A DNA stretch of 64,000 nucleotides from Monoglobus pectinilyticus (GTDB lineage Bacteria; Bacillota; Clostridia; Monoglobales; Monoglobaceae): assembly GCF_002874775.1 (NCBI RefSeq), contig NZ_CP020991.1, positions 2,332,451 through 2,396,450 of the forward strand. Reading direction: 5' to 3'. The notes beneath the pieces are model-generated. The model saw only the letters and a program-made list of their open reading frames with translations, had not been told where the DNA came from and ran no database searches. A program made the position numbers and the translations under genes. This document shows positions 50,697 through 59,559 of this stretch, piece by piece (position 1 is the stretch's first letter; each line of letters begins with the position of its first letter).

Positions 50697-53600
50697 ATGA
50701 AAAAGGTTGATTTTGATAATGAATTTAAAAATCCCGGTTCAGAGTATCGTTCAATTCCATTCTGGGCTTGGAATGATGAGCTTGATACTGATGAAATCAG
50801 AAGACAGATACGTGAAATGAAGTCCTGCGGTATAGGCGGATTTTTTATTCATTCGCGGGACGGTTTGGAGACTGAATATTTAAGTGATAAGTGGTTTGAA
50901 TGTGTGTCTGCGGCTGTTGATGAGGCAAAAAAGAATGGTATGTTTTCATGGCTTTATGATGAAGACAGATGGCCGTCAGGAACCTGCGGCGGAAGTATAA
51001 CTGCAACTGATAAAAACAGCTGTAAGGGGCTTACTCTTGAAGTATATTTTTCTGTTCCTGAGAAAATAGAAGGAAATGTACTTGCATTATATAAAACAAA
51101 AGTTTATGAAATGGAAATTTACAGTCTTGAAAGAATACGTTATGCTGAAGGTTTAATACTTAGTGATGAAGAGGCTTTGCTGATTGCGAGACTTGAAGTC
51201 AGCGGAAAGTCTGAATGGTTCAACAACTCCGCTCCTCCTGATAACTTGAGTTTTGATACAGTAAGTGATTTTATAAACAATACACATAAGAAATATAAAA
51301 AGGCGGTAGGCAGTGAGTTTGGCGTTACGATTCCCGGAATATTTACAGATGAGCCCAGCCTTGCGGACAGGCACGCATCGTTTAATCCAAATCGAAGCTG
51401 GATACCGTGGACTGAGGAATTTGAGAAATACTTTTTTGAAAAACGCGGTTATGATGTTTTAGATATGATACCATATTTTTATTTTAATGGTGAAAAGAGT
51501 GAAAAAATAAGACATGATTACTGGCGAACGGTCTCGGAACGGTTTAAGGAAGCCTATTCGGTTCAGATTGGAGATTGGTGCAGAGAAAATAATCTATTAT
51601 TCACCGGTCATTTTTTGCAGGAAGATAAGCTGGGTTTGTCCTGCCGTGTGAACGGTTCTGTCATGCCCCATTATGCCGCTGAGGATATTCAGGCGATTGA
51701 TATGCTCACTGAACGTGCAGAGGAATATATAACGGTTAAGCAGTGTTCGAGCGTCTCTAATCAGTTGGGACATGGGATAGTGTTATCGGAAATGTATGGC
51801 TGTACCGGCTGGGACTTTAGTTTTGAGGGACAGAAATGGGTAGGAGACTGGCAGTATGCGCTTGGAGTTAATCAGAGGTGTCAGCACTTGGCGCTTTATT
51901 CGCTTAGAGGCTGCCGCAAGCGGGATTATCCGCCGAGTATAAACTGTAACACCAGCTGGTGGAAGGAATATAAAACGGTAGAGGATTATTTTGCTCGTCT
52001 GTCATATATGTTAAGATGCGGAGAGCCGATAAGAACGGTTCTGGTTGTTCATCCAATGACAACGGTGTGGAGCCGGCTGGGATGCAGTCCTTATGGCAAT
52101 CCAAAGAGGAATCAGGAGCGTGATATACCTAAGCTTAATGAACTCGGAGATACCTTTAATTCACTCGTAAAAAATCTTTGTAATAAGCATTATGACTGTG
52201 ACCTCGGTGATGAGGTTATAATAAGCGAATACGGAAGCTGCAGCGATGATAAATTTGTTATTGGGAAATGTGAGTACAATACTGTGATAATGCCGTTTTG
52301 TGAAAACTTGCTTTCAGAAACTTACACAAAAGTTATGGAGTTTATGGAAAACGGCGGAACTGTGCTTGGACTTGCTCCGTTTCCGAGATTAATTGAGGGA
52401 GAAGTATCTGAAAAATTATCTTTGCTTATAAATCATCATAATTTTGTGAAACTGTTTTCAGAAAATGAGCTTATTAATTATTTGGATAAAAATGTTAAAC
52501 GCGAAGTTTCAATAATTTATGAGAATGATAAAGAGGAAGAAAATATTTTATATCAGCTGAGATATGACGGAAACGGATATATCCTCTTTTTATCTAATAA
52601 TGACAGGGAAAGCGCTCATGAGGTCAATATAAAGTTAGATGTTTTAGAGAACTTGGAACAGAATAATTTATATGTATATTCTTTAAATCTTTTAACAGGA
52701 ACTTTAACGTCCTGTGATTTCAAATATGCAAAAGGCAGGGTATGTTTTGATGAATATATGCAAGGCTGCCAAAGCTCAATGTTTTATATTACCAATAAAT
52801 ATGTTGAATGCGGCAGCAGAGATGTTCAGATATGGAATGCAGAAGACAACCGGATTAAAACTGAAGAAATTCCAGTCGAATATATCGCATATGAAGCCGA
52901 TACAAAAAATATTTTAGCTCTTGATATGTGCAGATATTGTATGGATGAAAAGTGGTCGGAAAACATAGATGTTTGGAAAGCACAAAAAGAAATCAGAGAG
53001 AATCTTGAAATGCGCCAAATTTATCATAATGGACTTGAACAAAGATACCGCTGGGTAAACACGCGTCATAAAAACGATGGAAAAGATGTTTGGCTGGAAT
53101 TTGAGTTTAAATCTTTAACCGGCGTGGATGATGCAGAGTTGGTTATTGAAAGATCGGAATGCTTTAAAATTGAACTGGACGGAAAAATAATTGATAATAA
53201 TTCGGTCGGCTGTTTTTTGGATAAATCTTTTAAATGTATTCAGCTTCCGAAAATAACTGAAGGCGTTCATAAACTGAGACTGCAATGTAATTACACAAAC
53301 GATATGGAGCTTGAATGCTGTTATATATTAGGTGATTTTGGGGTATGCGCAAATCGTGAAATCATTAAAAAACCGGAATCTATTAGTTTGGGCGATATAA
53401 CGGGGCAGGGATATTTTCATTATTGCGGAGGTATAGCGTATAAGTTTAAATGCTGTTTGCCCGAATTGCCCAATAAAGAAATATATTTAATCTCAAAGGA
53501 TTTTGACGGAGTATCTTCGTCAGCTGTGATAAACGGCAGGGAGATTAAAATTCCGTGGAAAGAAGCCGGGATTGTGGCTGTCGGAAAGTTTTTACATGAG

Positions 53601-53792
53601 GGAGAAAATGAGATAGTTATAAACGTGTACGGAAGTCCTAGGAATATGCTGGGACCATTGCATATAACAAATAAACCGCTGGTTACAAAGGACAGCTGTT
53701 TCTGTCCTATGGGTGATAACTATTCACAAGATTATAATGTGGTAAGCGTAGGATTAATGAAACCGCCGAGATTGATTTATTTTAAAGATTAG
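50697..53792 (+). CDS. GH106-type alpha-L-rhamnosidase
   Basis: 1031 aa, no signal peptide. It starts with FKNPGSEYRSIPFWAWNDEL, then EIRRQIREMKSCGIGGFFIH and LYDEDRWPSGTCGG (about 84-97), the hallmark region of GH106 enzymes. The C-terminal ~200 residues are beta-sandwich-like, as in the family. GH106 enzymes cleave alpha-L-rhamnose from rhamnogalacturonan and similar glycans. Coupled to the sialidase-fold gene upstream; the assignment to GH106 rests on recalled motifs. Confidence 0.8.
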   Translation: MKKVDFDNEFKNPGSEYRSIPFWAWNDELDTDEIRRQIREMKSCGIGGFFIHSRDGLETEYLSDKWFECVSAAVDEAKKNGMFSWLYDEDRWPSGTCGGSITATDKNSCKGLTLEVYFSVPEKIEGNVLALYKTKVYEMEIYSLERIRYAEGLILSDEEALLIARLEVSGKSEWFNNSAPPDNLSFDTVSDFINNTHKKYKKAVGSEFGVTIPGIFTDEPSLADRHASFNPNRSWIPWTEEFEKYFFEKRGYDVLDMIPYFYFNGEKSEKIRHDYWRTVSERFKEAYSVQIGDWCRENNLLFTGHFLQEDKLGLSCRVNGSVMPHYAAEDIQAIDMLTERAEEYITVKQCSSVSNQLGHGIVLSEMYGCTGWDFSFEGQKWVGDWQYALGVNQRCQHLALYSLRGCRKRDYPPSINCNTSWWKEYKTVEDYFARLSYMLRCGEPIRTVLVVHPMTTVWSRLGCSPYGNPKRNQERDIPKLNELGDTFNSLVKNLCNKHYDCDLGDEVIISEYGSCSDDKFVIGKCEYNTVIMPFCENLLSETYTKVMEFMENGGTVLGLAPFPRLIEGEVSEKLSLLINHHNFVKLFSENELINYLDKNVKREVSIIYENDKEEENILYQLRYDGNGYILFLSNNDRESAHEVNIKLDVLENLEQNNLYVYSLNLLTGTLTSCDFKYAKGRVCFDEYMQGCQSSMFYITNKYVECGSRDVQIWNAEDNRIKTEEIPVEYIAYEADTKNILALDMCRYCMDEKWSENIDVWKAQKEIRENLEMRQIYHNGLEQRYRWVNTRHKNDGKDVWLEFEFKSLTGVDDAELVIERSECFKIELDGKIIDNNSVGCFLDKSFKCIQLPKITEGVHKLRLQCNYTNDMELECCYILGDFGVCANREIIKKPESISLGDITGQGYFHYCGGIAYKFKCCLPELPNKEIYLISKDFDGVSSSAVINGREIKIPWKEAGIVAVGKFLHEGENEIVINVYGSPRNMLGPLHITNKPLVTKDSCFCPMGDNYSQDYNVVSVGLMKPPRLIYFKD

Positions 53793-53828
53793 TTTCTTTG
53801 ATGTGATCCCAAAAAGTTAGACTATATA

Positions 53829-53859
53829 GCGCAGCAGTTTGATGACTGCTGCGTTTTTT
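53829..53859 (+). terminator. Terminator of the GH106 operon
   Basis: CGCAGCAGT (53830-53838) pairs with ACTGCTGCG (53845-53853), followed by T6. Confidence 0.9.
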
Positions 53860-53867
53860 ATGCTGCT

Positions 53868-55232
53868 TTAGCTTAGTGCCTGTGCAATTCTTTGACAGGC
53901 TTCCTTTATTTGAGCTGTGGATAATCTTCCGGTACCAAGTAAAAATGTGCGTTTTGGAATCAGAGGCGACGGCAGAATGCTGTATTCTTTAATAGACATG
54001 ATTTTTACTCCGGCCGCACTGATTTTGCTTTTTATTTCAGAGGATGACATGTCAAGATTAAAGGTTACGATTACGTTTGTGCTGTCTGATTTTGGGGATA
54101 TTGTTATTTTTTTGCCTAACGATTCGATAAGTTCACGTTTTAATAGTTCGCGCTTGTCTCGGTATACCCGTCGCATGGTTTTATAATGCTTAGTATAGTA
54201 TCCCTTTTCAATAAATTCAGCCAAAGCGTATTGGTCTGTTTTTGACGCAAAAGAAGAATAAAACTTGTGTTTTTTTCTCCATTTTGAAAGCAGTTCGTCC
54301 GGCAGTATCATATATGCGGTTTTCAAACCGGGACACAGCGCTCTGGAAAATGTGTTTAAAAAAATCACCTTTCCGTTTTTATCCATGCTGTAGAGAGTGT
54401 CAGATGAATCCCACGTGAGTTCGGAATCATAGCTATCCTCTATTATATATCTGCCGGGAGATTCAGACGCCCATTTAAGCAAATCCATTTTAAGCTCTTC
54501 GCTCATTTTATAACAGGTCGGATAATGGCAGTGGGGCATACAATAAAATATACTGCAATTTGATTTATATAAATCGTCTATATTTAATCCTGACATAGAT
54601 ATAGGTATATTAATAACGTCCGTGCCGCTGTCAGTGAAGGCGCAGTACGAGCGTGAAAATCCCGGGACCTCCATTCCAATTTTCCCAAAATCTATCAGAA
54701 CATCGGCAAGCTGCGTCAACAGATACTCCGAGCCTGCACCTATGATTATCTGACGCGGAGAACATTTAATATCGCGGAAGGAATATAAGTATTTTGCGAC
54801 AGCGGCGCGCAGAGAATGTTCGCCGTTCTTTTCGGGATGATTAAAAATGTCAATTCCGTCATTATAGACAATATTGCGGACAATTTTAGCATAACTGCTG
54901 CGTTTGAAATAAGTAATATCAACAGCGTTAGGCGTAAAAACATAGGTTTCGCCTGCGTCAATATCCCATGGAATATCCTCAAACTCACCGGAGTTAAATG
55001 AGACAAAATGCCCTTTTTTTGGTATTGAAATTATATATCCTGTGTCTGCCAGCATATTATATGCTTCATTGACGGTGTTTTGTGATACAGAGAGCTGCTT
55101 GGCTAATATACGTCTTGCCGGAAGTTTAAATTTGTCAGGCAGAAAACCATCGGAAATATCTCTTACTATAGCGTCATAAAGCTGGATATACAGGGGCTTT
55201 GACAATGATTTGTCCAAAGAAATATTTTTCAT
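53868..55232 (-). CDS. MocR-type GntR regulator with aminotransferase-like domain
   Basis: 454 aa. The N-terminal GntR winged helix (about 10-75) contains LPARRILAKQLSVSQNTVNE and YIISIPKKGHFV. The large C-terminal part is an aminotransferase class I fold (GAGSEYLLTQLADVL, MEVPGFSRSYCAF, IIEDSYDSELTW). The lysine that normally binds PLP in the motif TFSK is Arg297 here (TFSR, codon AGA), and EDDYD is EDSYD, so covalent PLP binding is probably lost. It is divergent from the GH95 gene, with direct repeats in between, and likely controls it. Confidence 0.9.
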   Translation of the reverse strand: MKNISLDKSLSKPLYIQLYDAIVRDISDGFLPDKFKLPARRILAKQLSVSQNTVNEAYNMLADTGYIISIPKKGHFVSFNSGEFEDIPWDIDAGETYVFTPNAVDITYFKRSSYAKIVRNIVYNDGIDIFNHPEKNGEHSLRAAVAKYLYSFRDIKCSPRQIIIGAGSEYLLTQLADVLIDFGKIGMEVPGFSRSYCAFTDSGTDVINIPISMSGLNIDDLYKSNCSIFYCMPHCHYPTCYKMSEELKMDLLKWASESPGRYIIEDSYDSELTWDSSDTLYSMDKNGKVIFLNTFSRALCPGLKTAYMILPDELLSKWRKKHKFYSSFASKTDQYALAEFIEKGYYTKHYKTMRRVYRDKRELLKRELIESLGKKITISPKSDSTNVIVTFNLDMSSSEIKSKISAAGVKIMSIKEYSILPSPLIPKRTFLLGTGRLSTAQIKEACQRIAQALS

Positions 55233-55305
55233 TCAGAATCCCCCAATAAAATATATTTATACTTAAATTTATTATATCATTACAATTGATTTTTGACAAT
55301 ACTTT

Positions 55306-55339
55306 GGTACTGTAAAAAATATAAACTCTGGTACTGTAA
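55306..55339 (+). promoter_or_regulatory. Direct repeats, probable MocR binding sites
   Basis: GGTACTGTAA occurs at 55306-55315 and again at 55330-55339, 24 bp apart, in the divergent gap between the MocR gene and the GH95 gene. TTGACA at 55293-55298 lies just before the first copy. MocR proteins usually bind paired direct repeats near the promoters they control. Confidence 0.55.
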
Positions 55340-55401
55340 TTTGTTATTGTTTTTTGTTATATTTAAACAAAGAGAAAAAACAACTTTAAGGAGGGTTAAT
55401 T

Positions 55402-58400
55402 ATGATGAAAAAACAGTTTAAAAGACTGGCAAGTCTTGCTGCGGCTGTGACTGTTTTTGCCGGGATGTTTACCGGTATTACAGTAAACGCAAAATCGGAA
55501 ACCGTCAGCACAGCGGAGACAAGCAATCTGTTTGATTCAGAAAACGTTATGTGGACAGACCAAAAAATAATTGATGGATTTTGGGAAATGGATCCAGATG
55601 TAAGTAACAAAACTAAAACAGATATTCAAAATCCGTATGGTAACATCGGCGACATGTATGACGCACATGCGTATTATGAATTTTTGTGGACGCACGGTTA
55701 TCCAATAGGAAACGGACGTATGGCGGCTATGGTTATGGGTGCGATTGACAAAGAGGTTATCCAGATTAATGAGGATACCATTTGGAATGGTTCGCCATAT
55801 GTTGGCGAGGACGGCAAATCAACCGCCGGAAGTGTAAAGGATACATGGAAGTATTACAGAGGCGCCAAAGCGGACGGCACGCCTGCCGCCTTCGGTGAGG
55901 AGGGCGACCAGGTTCTCACGGGCGATGAGGAGTTCCGTCAGAAATTCCCTGCATTTGCACATAAGACTATTACAAATATGGCGCTTAATATAGATAACAG
56001 CGATACACAGGAAGCTGTTTCAAACAGACTTGACCTTGCAAATCTTACAAATGACAACTTCCTCGGAAATCCAATAAAACAGAGAGCATATTCAGAATTT
56101 GTTGAGCTTTTCTTGGACTTTAATCAGGAGAGCGGAAAAGCGTCAAATTATACTAAACGTCTTGATATGAGCAATGCGGTTGCGACTGTTGAGTATGATT
56201 ATGAGGGAACTCACTACACGAGAGAGAGTTTTGCGAGTTATCCGGATCAGGCAATTGTGACAAAAGTGAAGTCGGAAGGCGGAATTTTAGACTTTTCCGC
56301 ACAGCTTCACACTTGGCTGAAAGGAGGACAGCAATTTGAGAAAATTTCCGATAATGAGATTAAGATAATTGCCAGACCTGCAAACTTATCAGAGAGTAAT
56401 GGTTTGGGGAATATGTCGAAAATTGTGGGCGAGGCAAGAATGTATATTGACGCAGGAAACGGGGCGAAACTCAGCGTTTCTGATGATTGTTCAACCATAA
56501 ACATCAGCGGCGGCAATGAGGCCGTTATCTACATAGTAAGCGCTTCTAACTATGTTGATTACTTAACTCTTGATGACAGTAAGCCTGCTCGTGACTGTGA
56601 TAAATATATTTCAAAGATAAAAAACAAGTCATATGAGGAAATTAAAGAGGCGCATATTGCTGATTACAAAGAACTTTACGAGCGTTCTGAGCTTACTCTT
56701 GGAAACAATGACGGCACGGACGAAAGCGGCACTCCGACAGAGAAACGTGTGCGTAAGGATGTTAAAGGCAAATCCGGTTATGAAATCGGGGCAGGTAATA
56801 AGCTTGAAGCTAAAACCCCTGTTGATTCAACTTATAATGACGGTGATAATAAGCTGGTTACAATGATGTTTAACTACGGAAAGTATCTTATGATTTCCGG
56901 CTCACGTCCCGGAGATACTGAGAACGATATTCCTATAAGCCAGCCGCTTAATCTGACCGGTAAGTGGAATGGAACAAACAATCCGTCATGGGCAGGAAAA
57001 TATACAATTAATATTAATACTGAAATGAATTATTGGCCGTCACAGCCTCTTAACCTTTCTGAATGCGTATTTCCGCTTACAGAAATGCTGCAGCAGTTGG
57101 CTGAAAATGGAAGCATAACAGCAGATTATCAGTATGGTATAAAGAATCACAGAAATGACGATAAATATATTCCGGGCGATCCGTGGGTAATGCACAATAA
57201 TACAGACCTTTGGCGCGGCACACAGTTTGTTGATAATTCTGACGTGCTTTGGCCTATGGGCGGAGCATGGCTTATGGACTGCGTTTGGAAGTATTATCAG
57301 TATAATCTTGATGAGCAGTATCTTGCGGAATTATTCCCGATTATGCGCGGCCTTGCAGATTTTTATACTCAGTTCCTGGTTGTTGACCCCAAGACCGGTT
57401 ATCTTATAACTGCTGCTTCATCATCACCTGAGCAGGGAAGTGTTCAGCCGGGTTCAGCAATAGATACACAGCTTATAAGAAACCTATATGATATGGTTCT
57501 GAAATCCGCACAGATACTTGGCAAGGAGACCGAGGAAGCTGAGCTTATTGCAAAAATCAAAGAGCAAATGCCTGAAAACGGTTATTTCTCATATGAGCAG
57601 GGTAAACTTGCACCGGATATTATCGAAACCGATAAGAGCCATAGCGGCTATGGGCTTATCAGAGAATGGGCCAGAGGAGACGTTAAATTTGACTTCTCAA
57701 CAGCAGATTCAAGCAATAAGTTATGGACTTATACATACCCATTTGTAACGGGCAACGCTGCTGAAGACACGGCAAAGGAGAGCAGGGCTAAATATAAGTC
57801 CGGTATGTATAGAAAGCATACTGCTGCGAATGGCTCAGAGTGCGGGCACAGGCACACATCTCATCTTTGGGAACTGTTCCCGGGAACACATATAAACGCT
57901 TACAGCACCGACAAGCATGAACAGGAAATTTACAAAGCGTTCCGTCAGAGCGTTCTTGCAAGAGGCGCCGGCAGCGGACAGGGCTGGGGAGTTGCGTGGA
58001 GAGTTGCGCTGAGCGCAAGAGCGCATGACCCGGCGACAGCTGATACGCGTATTGAACAGCTTATCAGAACAAGAGTTTCGCCAAATCTATTTGACCAGCA
58101 TCCTAACTTCCAAATTGACGGAAACTATGGTCTTACAGCAGGCATAACCGAAATGCTTGTACAGAAGCAGGGAGATTCGGTTGAGTTCCTGCCGGCAATT
58201 TCTGACAAATGGCAGAGCGGAAGCTTCAGCGGATTTAAAATAATTGGTAATATTGAAGCCGGAGCAGACTGGAAAGAAGGAAGCCTTACTAAGGCAACAT
58301 TAAAGGCCGCAAACAGCGGAATATTAAAAGCACGCAACAGCTCGCTTGATAAAAATGCGGTTGTTGTTGACAGCAAGTATAACAAGGTGCCGTTCACAAC

Positions 58401-59559
58401 TGAAGAGGACGGAACTGTTATAGCATTTGACGCTGCGGCAGGAGAGACATATTCAATTTATCCTGCTGATTATGTACAGACCACAGGCGAGAGCACATGG
58501 GAAAAGTATGGTGCGGAAATTTCATCAAATTCCAGCTGGGCAATTAAAAACAAGTCCGGCAGCGCTCCGAAATATTATTCAGACAACTTGTATATTGGAA
58601 ATTTGGCCAATGATAATTCTTATATCGGTTTTGCTGTTAAAGACTGTGATGTGCAAAATTTAAAAACATTAGGTGTTAAGATAGCGCTTTATTCCTCAAT
58701 GATTGACAATTCAGAGGTTTCAGTTAGAGTTGGCTCTTCAAGCGGTACTGAAATTGCGCACAAGGTTTTTGACACTGCGACCGGAGGAAATAAGAGCTTT
58801 GCATGGATAGACATACCGCTCAATGAGGATGTTGACCGTTCTCTGCTTGAAGGCAAAAAAACGTTGTGCTTCTTATTTAAGACTGATTTAAAAAATGATG
58901 GTACAAATAATAAGTATATTGCCAATGTTGAGGGTGTTTCGGGTACCGTATTGGTAGAGACCGGAGAGAAGCAGTATATAAACTTAAAGCATAATGGAGA
59001 CGATTATTATACAACTCTTCTTCTCAACGGAACCTATACGGCTACTATTTCAAACGATGCACCGGACGGCACTTTGATTATTGCAAAATATCGCGGTGAC
59101 GAACTTATAGACACAGTAACACAAGAGATAAATTCCGAAAACAGAAGCGCTGAAATGAATATTTCAGATGTAGAAAGCGGAATAACGATGAAAGTAATGT
59201 ATTGGGACAGCACGGACGGTATGCAGCCGCTGTCAATGATGCGTATATTAGAAACGTCCGGCACTTCGGTGCCGGACGTTCCAACACCTGAACCAACTGA
59301 CCCTCCTGCTCCCACAAAGGATCCTGAGCCTTCTGTAACCCCTATTGTTACCGTAACTCCGTCGCCTACAGCAACGCCTGCATTGCCGGAAGTGACAACT
59401 GAGCCTACATCTACTCCTGCTCAAGAGAGCGGAACAGTATTTACTGTTGACAAAAGCGGTGAGACGGATATTTCAAAGAATCAATACAAGACTATTCGCG
59501 AGGCGCTTGCCTCAGCGGCAGAAAAAAGTCTGCCAAAGGAATGTCTGATAATGAGATAA
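55402..59559 (+). CDS. Secreted GH95-family glycosidase with truncated C-terminal pectinesterase start
   Basis: 1385 aa. AAGGAGGG precedes the ATG; a signal peptide follows (about 6-31, ending TVNAKS). The GH95 body (about 85-1010) shows YPIGNGRMAAMVMGAIDKEV, INEDTIWNGSP, INTEMNYWPSQPLNLSE, LWPMGGAWLMD, CGHRHTSHLWELFPG and QIDGNYGLTAGITEM. GH95 enzymes release alpha-L-fucose or alpha-L-galactose from plant glycans. A CBM-like module and a Pro/Thr linker (about 1295-1340) follow. The last residues (FTVDKSGETDIS, YKTIREALASAAEK) are the start of a pectin methylesterase that breaks off in another frame. Confidence 0.9.
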   Translation: MMKKQFKRLASLAAAVTVFAGMFTGITVNAKSETVSTAETSNLFDSENVMWTDQKIIDGFWEMDPDVSNKTKTDIQNPYGNIGDMYDAHAYYEFLWTHGYPIGNGRMAAMVMGAIDKEVIQINEDTIWNGSPYVGEDGKSTAGSVKDTWKYYRGAKADGTPAAFGEEGDQVLTGDEEFRQKFPAFAHKTITNMALNIDNSDTQEAVSNRLDLANLTNDNFLGNPIKQRAYSEFVELFLDFNQESGKASNYTKRLDMSNAVATVEYDYEGTHYTRESFASYPDQAIVTKVKSEGGILDFSAQLHTWLKGGQQFEKISDNEIKIIARPANLSESNGLGNMSKIVGEARMYIDAGNGAKLSVSDDCSTINISGGNEAVIYIVSASNYVDYLTLDDSKPARDCDKYISKIKNKSYEEIKEAHIADYKELYERSELTLGNNDGTDESGTPTEKRVRKDVKGKSGYEIGAGNKLEAKTPVDSTYNDGDNKLVTMMFNYGKYLMISGSRPGDTENDIPISQPLNLTGKWNGTNNPSWAGKYTININTEMNYWPSQPLNLSECVFPLTEMLQQLAENGSITADYQYGIKNHRNDDKYIPGDPWVMHNNTDLWRGTQFVDNSDVLWPMGGAWLMDCVWKYYQYNLDEQYLAELFPIMRGLADFYTQFLVVDPKTGYLITAASSSPEQGSVQPGSAIDTQLIRNLYDMVLKSAQILGKETEEAELIAKIKEQMPENGYFSYEQGKLAPDIIETDKSHSGYGLIREWARGDVKFDFSTADSSNKLWTYTYPFVTGNAAEDTAKESRAKYKSGMYRKHTAANGSECGHRHTSHLWELFPGTHINAYSTDKHEQEIYKAFRQSVLARGAGSGQGWGVAWRVALSARAHDPATADTRIEQLIRTRVSPNLFDQHPNFQIDGNYGLTAGITEMLVQKQGDSVEFLPAISDKWQSGSFSGFKIIGNIEAGADWKEGSLTKATLKAANSGILKARNSSLDKNAVVVDSKYNKVPFTTEEDGTVIAFDAAAGETYSIYPADYVQTTGESTWEKYGAEISSNSSWAIKNKSGSAPKYYSDNLYIGNLANDNSYIGFAVKDCDVQNLKTLGVKIALYSSMIDNSEVSVRVGSSSGTEIAHKVFDTATGGNKSFAWIDIPLNEDVDRSLLEGKKTLCFLFKTDLKNDGTNNKYIANVEGVSGTVLVETGEKQYINLKHNGDDYYTTLLLNGTYTATISNDAPDGTLIIAKYRGDELIDTVTQEINSENRSAEMNISDVESGITMKVMYWDSTDGMQPLSMMRILETSGTSVPDVPTPEPTDPPAPTKDPEPSVTPIVTVTPSPTATPALPEVTTEPTSTPAQESGTVFTVDKSGETDISKNQYKTIREALASAAEKSLPKECLIMR

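Noticed and set aside
57788-58026. Minus-strand frames inside the GH95 gene
   Set aside because: Shadows of the coding strand, no start signals, no recognisable domains.
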